The notes under the pieces: generated by a model
Database searches by the model: none
What the model was told of the DNA's origin: nothing
What the model saw: only the letters and a program-made list of their open reading frames with translations
IMG/VR virus record: IMGVR_UViG_3300025590_000027
Coordinates: 1-31,439 of that record
Strand: one strand, 5' to 3'
Length of the DNA: 31,439 bases
Origin: a virus
Made by a program: the position numbers and the translations under genes
Part shown: one piece after another, positions 15,206 through 25,200 of the stretch
How the letters are laid out: every line of letters begins with the position of its first letter
How positions within the stretch are numbered: the first letter of the stretch is position 1

Positions 15206-16078
15206 TTATGTATGTCTAAATCGATGATGTTGTATTTCAAAATCAATAAAACCAATGAAAATATCGTTGGTTAAAGATTTTCTTGCTCTATCTGTCAATT
15301 TTGATGTTGTAACGTTGTTTATATAAAGCTTGTTGCCATCTGAAGAATTTTGTACTAGATCGTTATAGTTGTAGGTGCCTGATTTAAGATCGTTAAATTC
15401 ATTATATGGGTGGTCACACATTGGTATAACTGGTATACATTCATTTTTAGAATCAGCAAATATAGAAAGAATGCCGTCTAGTTGATAGCTGTCTTCTGCC
15501 AGTACAGCAGCGGTAGATGTTATTGTTGTTTCTTCCATCCCCCCAAAAGCAAAGTCTTTATTTTGAGCTGTAGCTATAGATATGAATACTGCTGGAAGAA
15601 CTTGGTCATATGGATCTATATAAGACTCTATTGGTCTTGGGAGCCTAGAATTAATAACATGCTTTCTTTCTGCTATTAAATCATCTTCGCTTTCGTTGGT
15701 AAAATATATATTGAAGTCCTTTACGGAAAAATCGCATTTTATTTCATAATTTGGATTGGTTGTTTCCATTAGGATTCTTCCATTTTCAAAATCTATATCT
15801 CCTCCAACCCTTGTGTTTAGACCAGTATCATAAATCCCAGTTGGAGTGCCATTAGCCGTAAAACCGTCTGGTATTATAGCTCCATCAATAGAAGAATCGC
15901 TAACCCATTGTTTGTAAGGGCTTCCGTAAATTTGGCGAGAAGATCCCATTCTGTCATCCTCGTAATTAAAGAAATTGGCCCCAGTTATGTTTGTATAAGC
16001 CTTACCTTTAGAAAGGAGATAGTTATCAAACCAAAGTAAAACCGTATTTGTTACCTTGTGATGGTATTGTTCTATCAT
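15206..16078 (-). CDS. Putative tail terminator protein
   Basis: The 290-residue protein lies between a putative tail-completion gene (ATGA overlap at 16075-16078) and the tube genes, the usual place of the tail terminator that caps the tube and joins it to the neck. The N-terminus (HHKVTNTVLLWFDNYLL) could form the first helix of such a fold, followed by beta-rich sequence with ICEF-like strands and several Asp/Asn turns. It is longer than most tail terminators (130-200 residues). No conserved motif supports the call beyond position, so a different neck or tube-associated protein is possible. Confidence 0.35.
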   Translation of the reverse strand: MIEQYHHKVTNTVLLWFDNYLLSKGKAYTNITGANFFNYEDDRMGSSRQIYGSPYKQWVSDSSIDGAIIPDGFTANGTPTGIYDTGLNTRVGGDIDFENGRILMETTNPNYEIKCDFSVKDFNIYFTNESEDDLIAERKHVINSRLPRPIESYIDPYDQVLPAVFISIATAQNKDFAFGGMEETTITSTAAVLAEDSYQLDGILSIFADSKNECIPVIPMCDHPYNEFNDLKSGTYNYNDLVQNSSDGNKLYINNVTTSKLTDRARKSLTNDIFIGFIDFEIQHHRFRHT

Positions 16079-16653
16079 GACAGTTCGCTAAATTTTTTTT
16101 TGTATTTTTTTATTAAAGCAGAGATGTAAGGAGTGTTTTCAAATTTACCCCCTCTAACCTTGTTCTTTACCTGTATAGCTACACCAGATCTACTTGAAGC
16201 GTTAGATTTATTTAGCAACCTACCAAGACCAGATATTCCAGATTCTATTCCTTTCGCCCAACTTCTGCCAGTAGCCCAAGGCATTGGGGTAACGAGAAAG
16301 ATGTCATCTGCTTCTGGTATGTCGACGGTGTAAACAATACCTATATTGGCTTCACCAGATTCCTTAAAGCTTATTTGCTCAAGTATTTCCAATATTGGTT
16401 TTATTGGATCTTCCCCAGAATTAAAACCTATAAAACCAAAAAGGTTGGATTGGCCACCAAGAGTACCGCTTATATTTGATGCGTTTGGGCCAGATAATAT
16501 TTCAACAGTTACTGGATGAGTTAAGAACTCTTTAATCATGTCTTTTTTGACATTATCAAAGTTGTTTTTAAATTCTTTTTTAAAATCTCTTTTTAAGAAT
16601 TTAGGAGCTTGTTTTTTTAAAGAATTTTGTACGTCTATAGGTAGTTTAGCCAT
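16075..16653 (-). CDS. Putative tail-completion / neck protein
   Basis: The 192-residue basic protein has a Lys-rich, helical first third (LKKQAPKFLKRDFKKEFKNN) and a Gly-rich middle (SGTLGGQSNLFGFIGF). A conserved-looking MPWATGRSWAKGIESGISGLG stretch follows and the basic C-terminus ends YISALIKKYKKKF. Position, one gene after the putative head-closure protein and with one-base overlap at 16653, fits an HK97 gp10-type neck protein. This is a call by order, size and helical basic N-terminus. Confidence 0.4.
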   Translation of the reverse strand: MAKLPIDVQNSLKKQAPKFLKRDFKKEFKNNFDNVKKDMIKEFLTHPVTVEILSGPNASNISGTLGGQSNLFGFIGFNSGEDPIKPILEILEQISFKESGEANIGIVYTVDIPEADDIFLVTPMPWATGRSWAKGIESGISGLGRLLNKSNASSRSGVAIQVKNKVRGGKFENTPYISALIKKYKKKFSELS

Positions 16654-17117
16654 TATTCTGGTTTAGCTTCGTCAAGAGGGGTCAAAAAGAACTGATAAAA
16701 TACATTACCAGTTATGCCGAATGGGCTTCCGTCACTTTTAATTGTAAACATTCTTCCGTCAAACTCAACTCTTCTTGCTTCTTGTATAAAATCAAAACCT
16801 TCTTTTTTAACTATTATCTTGACGGAACCTTTCGGTAAAACGGTTTTTGTTTGAGTTTTAAAGTTATTTAAAAGTTCTTCTTCTGTTTTTATGTAATAAA
16901 CCCTAGCTTGGAAAGTTTTAGGCGTGACCGTATATTCTACGCTCTCGTTTTTCCCAGTATTGGCTCTGCCATATACAGTGTTATAACAAGGGTCATAAGA
17001 TATGATTGTTTTTTTACCATCCTTGTAAACAGTTATTGTTTGAGCAAAAGTTGTATGAAGACAATCGTAAAAAGAGTTGATTTCAGAAATTTTTGATGAA
17101 GATAAAAAGCCAGCCAT
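16653..17117 (-). CDS. Putative head-closure / head-tail joining protein
   Basis: This 154-residue protein is first in the minus-strand operon. After a short helix (SSSKISEINSFYDCLHTTFAQ) it is mostly beta: ITVYKDGKKTII, EYTVTPKTFQARVYYI, SVKIIVKKEGFDFI and RMFTIKSDGSPFG. A small beta-barrel of about 110-150 residues is the normal form of head-closure proteins that plug the connector. Likely transcribed from the divergent region 17118-17162. Call by size, beta content and order. Confidence 0.45.
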   Translation of the reverse strand: MAGFLSSSKISEINSFYDCLHTTFAQTITVYKDGKKTIISYDPCYNTVYGRANTGKNESVEYTVTPKTFQARVYYIKTEEELLNNFKTQTKTVLPKGSVKIIVKKEGFDFIQEARRVEFDGRMFTIKSDGSPFGITGNVFYQFFLTPLDEAKPE

Positions 17118-17162
17118 ATTGAAAATTACACTTTTTTTCGTATTATATTAAGGATAAAGGGT
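17118..17162. promoter_or_regulatory. Divergent intergenic promoter region
   Basis: These 45 bases separate the starts of two divergent operons. On the minus strand a GTGTA element (complement of 17127-17131) begins 14 bases before the ATG of the gene ending at 17117, the spacing seen at 193 and 1135. On the + strand CGTATTATATTAAGGATAAAG precedes the ATG at 17163, with AAGGA as a possible ribosome binding site. TATAATAC reads on the minus strand across the centre. It probably drives both operons. Confidence 0.45.
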
Positions 17163-17450
17163 ATGAATGCTAAAAAAATATTAAACGACTGCTCGTATAA
17201 AGAGATTTCTGGGCTATTTAAAACCATGTTAATGTTGGTAGAGGATATGAAAAAAGATCATGAGTTTCATTATCAAAAACTTTATGATGAGTTGCCTGAA
17301 AAATACCATCCTACAATTAGAGCAGCTGATCACTTTACCCCAGATAAATTGTCATGGATAAGGAAAAGGATATTGGATTACGGAAATGAATCTGTAAGAA
17401 ATATGGAAAAAGAAATTGAAAATTATCAAGTTAGTTTTAAATTTAAGTAA
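17163..17450 (+). CDS. Small helical protein of unknown function
   Basis: The 95-residue protein is helical and charged (KDHEFHYQKLYDELPEKYH, then DKLSWIRKRILDYGNESVRNMEKEIENY). It shows no motif known to me. It opens the tail operon on the + strand and is followed 5 bases later by the first putative chaperone gene. AAGGATAAAGG before the ATG is a usable ribosome binding site. A tail assembly factor is likely from position, nothing more. Confidence 0.5.
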   Translation: MNAKKILNDCSYKEISGLFKTMLMLVEDMKKDHEFHYQKLYDELPEKYHPTIRAADHFTPDKLSWIRKRILDYGNESVRNMEKEIENYQVSFKFK

Positions 17451-17455
17451 GGATT

Positions 17456-18220
17456 ATGGAAAATAAAGTATTATATCAGTTTACTCTAGATAAAGAGTAT
17501 GAAAAAATAGTAGAGTCAACCAGGAAAAATAAAAAAACTGGAGAGGAAACTATTACAAAAAGGAAAAAGAAGGTTAAAGAGCCAGTAGAGGTTCAAATTA
17601 AAAGACCTAACAGGAGGGAGCTCGAAGAGGCCGAGCTTGAGTATTCTGTTGAAATGAGTAATTGTATTAAAAAAGGTATTTTGACAAAGGCTATGCTAGC
17701 AAAAAAGTATAGCGATACTGGGGGTGTCTTTAGTGAGACTAACAGTGAAGAATATGCCTCTCTCTATAAAGACGCTTTAGATCTTCAGAACGAGTATATG
17801 AGGTTGGATACGGTAGAAAAAAGAACCGAAAAACAAGAAGGGCGTTTTGAAAAAGTTAAAGGCCTTATGGCTTCAAACAGAAAAGAAATTGTTGATTTTG
17901 AGTCTAATTTCCAATCTTTGTTTGATCACACGGCAGATATAAAAGCACAGAACAAAGTTCTTCTTTGGTATTGCCTATACTTAACTTTTATTTACGATGA
18001 AGAGCTAGACAAGTTTGTTCAATATTTTAAAGGCGAAGACTTCGAAGAGAAAAAGTCTTATTATTATGATCTAGAGGAATCGGACGATAAATTTTATAAC
18101 GATTTAATTAAAAAAGTATCTACCACTTTGGCTTTTTGGTTCTTTAATCAAGCTTCTTCTCAAAAAGAGTTTGAGGAACTAATCAAAAAAGTCGAAGAAG
18201 GAGAAGAGCCTGAGGAGTGA
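17456..18220 (+). CDS. Putative tail assembly chaperone 1
   Basis: The 254-residue protein is very charged. Its first part is a small beta segment with a Lys-rich loop, then KRPNRRELEEAELEYSVEMS begins a long helical region, and the C-terminus is acidic. It is followed with GTGA overlap by a second charged helical gene and then the tape measure gene. This is the place of the lambda G/GT-type chaperones that hold the tape measure protein before tube assembly. Unlike lambda, the two frames are joined by overlap and not by an evident slippery site. Function is inferred from order. Confidence 0.45.
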   Translation: MENKVLYQFTLDKEYEKIVESTRKNKKTGEETITKRKKKVKEPVEVQIKRPNRRELEEAELEYSVEMSNCIKKGILTKAMLAKKYSDTGGVFSETNSEEYASLYKDALDLQNEYMRLDTVEKRTEKQEGRFEKVKGLMASNRKEIVDFESNFQSLFDHTADIKAQNKVLLWYCLYLTFIYDEELDKFVQYFKGEDFEEKKSYYYDLEESDDKFYNDLIKKVSTTLAFWFFNQASSQKEFEELIKKVEEGEEPEE

Positions 18221-19194
18221 CCGACGAATACTACATTTCTATAGTAGGAGAAATTTTTGATGGTTATAGCGAGTGCGAATTTGATGGGCGCTTGATATAT
18301 TTAAAACATTTGACCGTTAAGGATCAAAGGTATATTCATGTCTATTACGAAAAATATAAAAATTCAGCAATCAAAAGAGGCGTAAAAACAGAGCAAGAAA
18401 TTCTTGACGGTTTAAAGGAGGATGGGTTATGGAATTCTGATGATGATTTTAAAATAGCTACCTTAGAGACAGAAATACAAAACTTAAACATAACAAAAAA
18501 AAGCATGTTTCTTCAGTCTCAAAAAGACGAAGTCCAAAAAACTATAAGTGAGAAACAAGCTATTTATTATAAGTTGAAAGACGATAGGCGCAAGATAGTA
18601 GGCAAGACCGCTGAAGACTACGCCTCAAACATGTCTTCTATTGAGATGATAAGATATTTTGTGTTTGATTCTAAAGATTTAGATAAACATGCGTTTTCTA
18701 AAAGTGATTTTGATGAAATGGATGATTATTTATTAAGTTCATTGCAGAAGCTACAGGAGAAGACGAGATCTAGATTAAATGAATTAGATATACAGAAGGC
18801 TGTTTTGCGTCCGTTTTTTAGTATGTATTTATCGTTTTGTGATAACGCTAAAGATTTTTTTGGCAAACCAGTCATTGATCTTTCTGTGTTTCAGATGAAA
18901 CTTGTTTTGTTTGGTAAGATATTTCAAAGTATATTCCAATATGTGGAAGATATACCAGACGGAATAAAAGAAGACCCAGAAAAATTAATGGCTTTTTCCG
19001 AATCTAAGAACGATAAATCAAAAAAGAAATCGTTTTTAGATGAAAACGCTTCTGCCTCTACGGTTTTTGGGGGGACAAAAGAAGACATAAATGAAGTTGC
19101 TGGTCAAGGCAAGGCTATTTCTCTTTCTAAAGAGATCAAGAAGGCTGGGGGCAAATTAGATATGGCACAAATGATGAAATTGGCTGGTAAATGA
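18217..19194 (+). CDS. Putative tail assembly chaperone 2
   Basis: The 325-residue protein starts with GTG, and the GTGA overlap with the previous stop means coupled translation; GAGGA just before is the ribosome binding site. The N-terminus (YYISIVGEIFDGYSECEFDG) is beta-like; the middle has a coiled coil (residues 80-135) and helical stretches (DDYLLSSLQKLQEKTRSRLNELD). The last 60 residues are basic, ending AGGKLDMAQMMKLAGK. It precedes the tape measure gene by 39 bases. It could be a second chaperone or a tape-measure-associated virion protein. Confidence 0.4.
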   Translation: MTDEYYISIVGEIFDGYSECEFDGRLIYLKHLTVKDQRYIHVYYEKYKNSAIKRGVKTEQEILDGLKEDGLWNSDDDFKIATLETEIQNLNITKKSMFLQSQKDEVQKTISEKQAIYYKLKDDRRKIVGKTAEDYASNMSSIEMIRYFVFDSKDLDKHAFSKSDFDEMDDYLLSSLQKLQEKTRSRLNELDIQKAVLRPFFSMYLSFCDNAKDFFGKPVIDLSVFQMKLVLFGKIFQSIFQYVEDIPDGIKEDPEKLMAFSESKNDKSKKKSFLDENASASTVFGGTKEDINEVAGQGKAISLSKEIKKAGGKLDMAQMMKLAGK

Positions 19195-19205
19195 TATTAA
19201 ATTTG

Positions 19206-19210
19206 GTGTA
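19206..19210 (+). promoter_or_regulatory. Candidate phage promoter element GTGTA ahead of the tape measure gene
   Basis: GTGTAATACC starts 28 bases before the ATG at 19234. It is one of seven GTGTA-type sites in real intergenic gaps. AAGG twice (19219-19230 region) could serve as ribosome binding site. Confidence 0.25.
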
Positions 19211-19233
19211 ATACCTTAAAAGGTTATAAGGTC

Positions 19234-22200
19234 ATGCCAATAAAAATTCCAGTAGTACAAACAGGCTTAGAGAAAAGCATTGCGGATTCAGCTAAAAAAG
19301 CTGGCAGAAATTTAAAAATAAATTTAGGAACCAACGCTAAGGATATTAAATCTTTAGAACAGCCTCTTGGTAGAATTACTGGTCAGGCAGACGAATTTAC
19401 AAAATCAATGGAGGCTGCAAATGCCCGTGTTTTGGCGTTCGGAGCTTCAGTAGGAATAATTAATAGCGTAGTACAATCTTTTAAAATTTTAATATCTACA
19501 ACTATTGAGGTAGAAAAAAGTTTAGCAAAAATTAATTCCATACTTAAGACTAACGCAAGTGGTCTCTCGGACCTAAAAGACCAGATATTTAGTATAGCAA
19601 AAGGAACAGAACAGACTTTTGATACCGTAGCAGAAGCCGCCCTAGAACTATCTAGGCAGGGTTTAAGTGCAACCGAGGTTACAAAACGATTAAACGACTC
19701 TCTAATTTTAGCCAGACTTTCTGGATTAAGTGCATCTGAAGCTGTTGCTGGTTTAACTGCGGCGGTTAACAGTTTTACAAAAGCTGGTTTAACGACAAGT
19801 GAAGTTCTTAATAAAATAAGTAATGCAGCCAACCAGTTTGCTGTTTCTGAACGAGACTTGATTGAAGGATTTAAGCGCTCTGCATCTGTTGCGGAACTGG
19901 CTGGAGTTAGTATAGATGAACTTGGGGGTATTATAACCGCAGTCCAACAGAAAACTGCCCGTGGTGGAGCAGTCATAGGAAACTCCTTTAAAACTATTTT
20001 TACAAGAATAGGAAGAAAGGATAATTTAAATCTTTTAAAAAGCTTGGGCGTTGATATAACAGACGTACAAGGAAAAATATTACCTGCCACAAAACTAATA
20101 GAAAATCTTGCTGGGAAACTGGATAGCTTAAACGAAATTCAAGTTAGATCAATAACTCAAAAAATTGGTGGTGGATTCCAGATAGCCCCGTTGCTGGCAG
20201 CTCTTTCGGATTACAGCAGCGAATCTTCAGTGGCCATAAAAGCTACCGAAGCTTTTAGAAACGCAACAGACGAGGCTTATCAAAAGAACATAGTTCTAAA
20301 TAAAACTTTAGCCGCATCAATCAACTCTACAGTATTGAGTGTTAAGGAGCTGGCTAATGCTCTTGGTGAAATTGGAGTAACAGACACATTTAAAAGTATA
20401 ATTGGTTCTGTTGGTGCTTTTGTAGAAACAATTAAAAAAGTTTTAACTGGCGAGGGTATAGGATCTACATTTGCTAGGGGTGTAGTGTCTGGTATCAGTA
20501 GTGTTTTAATTAAGGGTGGTTTAGCACTTTTTGCTTTGCTTGTAGGCAAATTAACTTTACAGCTAGCTAAATTTGGAGTAGAATCTTTCAAAACATTTTT
20601 CGGTTTAAACAAGGCTGCAAAACAACTTGAAAACACTCAGAGACAAATAGCAGCGACGCTTCTTAAGGATAGTAGTATAAGGAAACAAATACTAAATATA
20701 GAAAACAGTACAGCTACCGTGGCTGTAAAAAGAGCGCAACAGGCGGCGGTGTTTACAACAGCGCTAAACGAGCAATTAAGAATAGTTACTCAGATAAATC
20801 GAATTTCTGGATCTATTTCTGGCCCAGTTGTCAGGGGTACTCAAAAAGTAAGGAGTCAAGGTTTGGTGGATAGTTCTAGAACTGGTAGTGTTCGTGGTGC
20901 GGGTGGATTTTTGCCAATAGGTGCCGAACAAAAAGATATTAATAGAGGCGTTGGTGGCGCACCAAAAGGATCAAAGCCAGTTGTTATTCCTAACTTTGCC
21001 TTTGGAATGGGTAAAAGGGGAACAATGGTTGCTAACGATAGTGAATATATCGTACCTAATTTTGCTGGAGGCGGATCTGCTATATTTAATCAAGACATGG
21101 TCAACAATATTGGCTTGCCTGAAGGGGCCAAGAAGATTAATTCTGCTGGGGGATTTATACCCAACTTTGCTTATACTTTAGGTACAAACAAAGACAATAT
21201 TGCAATAAGGTCTGTGACCTCTCCTCTTGATAAAAAAACAGGGGGAAGAAAAAGAGGAACAGGGGCTGTGAAGCAAGCCATCCAAGCCGCCGTAACCAAA
21301 GCAAACGAAAGAGGGTTTGCTAAAATCACTGCGGACATTATTTCTGATTCGTCGCTAGGAGCCTTTACTAAGTATTTCGGAAGAGCCAAAAGAGGTAAAA
21401 ATGTTTGGGATAAATCTGAATTTAGAAAAAATGCAGCTGGAGGTTATGTTCCTAATTTTGCAAAGGAATACATAAACCAGCGTGGTCAAGATTTTGTTTT
21501 GCTTACAGGTTCTTATGGTGAAGATAAAGCCGATTCTTCATTTTATGCAGTTAAAGATAAAAAAAATCAAACAAGAATTTATGAGTCTGCTGAGAAAGCG
21601 GGGCAAAAAGGTTTTGGTGAGGAACTTCTTACCAAGGTAGATGTACCGACATATCAAGCAAGAAAGCCAAAAGGTGATGCTGGGGGTAGTTCTTACATAG
21701 ATAAATTAGAAGCTGAAATTAGAGATTTAGGAGCCGATCAAGCAGTTAAAACAGCTGGGGGTATTTCTAGCCCAATCAATGTCAGGTCTGAAAGTGCTAA
21801 TGAATTAAAAGGAAGGTTCCAGAAGGGAGCGGTAAATTCTTTAGCTGGAAGTGTTTTTGAGGTTGCTTTAGCTTCTCTATTAGATGGAGATGGATTTAAG
21901 GATTACGCATCAAGAACAGAAAACTCATTAATAGATTTGCCAAAGTCTAAGGGCATATATGAAGCTTTTGGAGTTAAAGAAGGCCAGGGCAAGTCAGGTG
22001 CCGAAGTTAAGGGGTCATCTAGCAAGACACTTCAGAAGTCGGCAGCTAAAAAGTTTTTTGATGTATTAGTTGGTAGCAAACCAGCATTCGTAAGAAAGGG
22101 CAATGAGGTAGATCAGGCAGATCTTGTAGGTAAAAAACTATTAAATGAGGATGCAAAAACATTAGGGTTTCTAAAAAAAGGCCCCAACGGAAGGTTTCCT

Positions 22201-25200
22201 AATGGAACTTATACAATAAAACAGGGTGATTTAAGTAGATTAGAGGGTCGGTCTTTTACTTCTGACAAAAGAGGTATATTGGAAAGCTCTGCTTCTGGTT
22301 ATATTCCTAACTTCGCAAACCAAGAGACCCCTCTTGAGAATGCAATTCGAAGAGAAAGGGCTGCTGGTCTAAATGCTAATCAAATAAGAGTAAATCAAAG
22401 TGGGAAATTAAGAAACAGCCAAAACCCGCAAGGTTTAGCTGTGACAAACACTAGGGATGAACCTACTGGCAGGATACCAAACTTTGCAATAACAAAAGAT
22501 ACACTTAGTGATTCTGGAATATCTTCTTCAAGCGTAAAAGCTTTTGCTTCAAGCCTTGACTCTTTAAACAAAAAAATAGCAGAGCTAAACCAAGAAGTAC
22601 AAAAAGGCACTAAATCTTATGAGGAGGCATCCAAAGAAGCTTCTGAATATGCGAAAACACTAGCAGAAGGAAAAAAGAAAATTTCTGGTGTGGCAAAAGA
22701 GGGTATTTCAAACGTAGCTTCTGGATCTATAGAAAAGAAAGAAGAAAAAGTCAGAGGAGATACAACCGCAAAGCTTATAGGTCTTTCTGCGATAGCATTT
22801 ACTTTACAGGGGGCTTTCTCAAGTATTGAAGGAGAGTTGACTGGATTTCAAAAAGGTTTAGCTGGGGCTGCTGAGAGTGCCGCTGGAGCCGTAACTACAT
22901 TTGCTTTATTTGAATCTTTCGGCCAAGATTTAACAGATACGAATTCTGGTCTTCTTGGTTTGATCAACGGCAAAGGAGAAGGCAAAGGTGGTGGCCCAGG
23001 TACTTTAGGATTGCTGGGAGGAAAAGGTGGCAAGACTGGAAAAAAATTTGCAACAGGACTTAGTAAAACATTAAAATTTGTAACTAAAAACTTCACAAAA
23101 CTTCTTCCTTTTGTTGGCCAAGCAGTTGTTGCTTTTCAAGGTCTTAGCGCTGCTTTTAAGTTTTTAAAAGGTATTGAGTTATTGAAACCTCTTACTGACG
23201 TTATTCAAAAAGGTATTGATGGGTTTAAAGGCTTTTTTACTAATATAGCAGAAAAGCTCAATATTATTGATACGCCAGCAGAGAAGGCGGCACAGGCTCT
23301 TAGTAAATTAGGCGAAGCAGCTATTCAAAGCGGTTTAGATCTTTCAAAAGGGCCAATAAACTTAGCTGAAGGTAGGTTGAGTTCAAGAAGGGCCGCTTTA
23401 GCTGGAGCTAAAGGAGAAGATGGAAAGCTTCTTACAGACCCTGCTGAGATTGTAAGAGAGTTATTAAATAAAAGATCAGAAAGAGGAGGAGGTGTTTTAG
23501 GTACAATTTCAACTGGAGATAAAAATGATAAAACTTTAGGCGAAGAAATTTCAAAACAGTTTGAAAGAGGGATTCTTAATACTTTAGGAACAGAAGACCG
23601 CAAAGTAATTATAGATAATCCAGAAAAAATAGGAGAAGTTCTTGATAAGCAGTTTAATAAACTTTCTAAAGACCAACAGAGAGAAGCTAGGGCGGGAGTA
23701 GGAAAAATAACTGGATTGCAAAGTAAGTTAGAGAGAGCGAAAACAGAAGGAGATGTAGAAGAGCAGGAAAGGCTTCAAAAACTTCTTATAAAAGAAGAGG
23801 AATCTCAAGCAAATATATTAAAAATCCTAATAGAGAAGAGCAAAGAAAGAAATAAAGAAGAGGAATTTCAGAAAAAAATAGTGAAACTTGACTCTGAAAG
23901 GTTTAAGATTCAATTAGATTCTAATCTCGAAAGAGCTAAAACTTTAGCTTCAATTAAAACTGAAGCACAATTTCAATTAGAGCTAGAAGCTTCTTCTGGT
24001 AGAGCTGGAAAATTAAGAAAAGATCAAATAGCAAAAGAAATTCGCGGACTCGAAGCACAAAAGAAACTTAACCAAGACATATCTAACGCTTTTGTTAAGA
24101 GGATACAGGGCAACCAAGCTATTCAAAACGTTTTGCAACCAGACGCCACAGATAAGATAAAACAAGAGACTGCCAATAAGATAAAAGACATTCTTGTTGA
24201 CACTAATATAATTTTACTTTCTGGTAAAAAAATAGAGGGTGATATAGCTAATATTGTAGAGGATAGATTAAGTAAGATAAGTGGGATAGAAAAGTTAAGT
24301 GGAGATATTGTTAGCGTTATTAGAACCGAAATAACAGAAATAACCAAAAAAGCCCAACTTGAGCAAGCCATAACAGAACAGGCTAACGCTCGTCTTAGAT
24401 TGTTGAAGCTTGAGACAGAAGAGGTGTCAGAACAAAGAAGACAAAGGGACCTTCAAAGAGAAGCTGGAGAGATCGAAGCTAGAAGCTCTTCTAATAAAAA
24501 TATAAGAGCCCTAGAAATAGATAAACTAAAAGAAGAAGCAAATTTGGTAGGTGTATTTGGAAGCAGAAACCAAGCTGGCGGGAAAAAAAGAATTGCAAAT
24601 CTAGATTTTGAAATAGGACAGGAACAAATAAAAGAAGAAAAAAGACAGTTTTTGGTTGGAGAGCAAAACCAATTAAGGGATCGTATTCGTAGCTCTGGGT
24701 TTGGTATAGACAAAGAAAGGTCGCAAGAAGCTATAGTGGATTCAGCTACACTGGAAAATCTTCCAAAAATAGCTGGCCAAATTGAGACAGCTATTGTTTT
24801 GCAAAGAAGACAGCAAGAGGAGCAAGCGAAAAAAGACTTGGCTGCCGCTGAAGCCATAATCCAAGGCCAAAGACAAAATGTAGCTGATTTTTCTACGGCA
24901 AGTAAAACCGCAACAACCGCTATGAAAACCAACGTAGATCTTTTCGGAAGTTGGGTAAGCAAGCTTGTAAATAAAGAAGCTATAGATGTAGCTTTTAAAA
25001 ATATAAAAGAATCAGAGTCTTCCCTGTCCACTAAAAAAGATGAAGTAAAGACGTTAGATAAATCTATTATAAAAGAGGAATTTGTGATAAGTAATCTTAG
25101 CAATCAAATATCAAAAACCAATTCGGATATTAGCAAGGCGGCAGAAATTTTATCAAAACTTAAACCTCGTTTTGATAGAATTTTAGCTGCTGGTGGAAAA

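Noticed and set aside
18185-18191. A AAAAAG run near the end of the first chaperone gene as a -1 programmed frameshift site
   Set aside because: The run is out of register with the zero frame needed for a canonical slip, and the -1 frame meets TGA at 18211 before the second gene. The GTGA overlap explains expression better.
19180-19205. Bacteroidota-type promoter (TTG ... TAAATTTG) before the tape measure gene
   Set aside because: The TTG to TAnnTTTG gap is about 15 bases, short of the usual 19-21, and such matches are common by chance in AT-rich DNA.
19383-20090. 235-codon open frame on the minus strand inside the tape measure gene
   Set aside because: It is a mirror of the alpha-rich coding strand, with Ser/Leu/Ala-rich low-complexity product, no ribosome binding site and no room for a transcript unit. 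The minus frame at 24453-25103 is rejected for the same reason.
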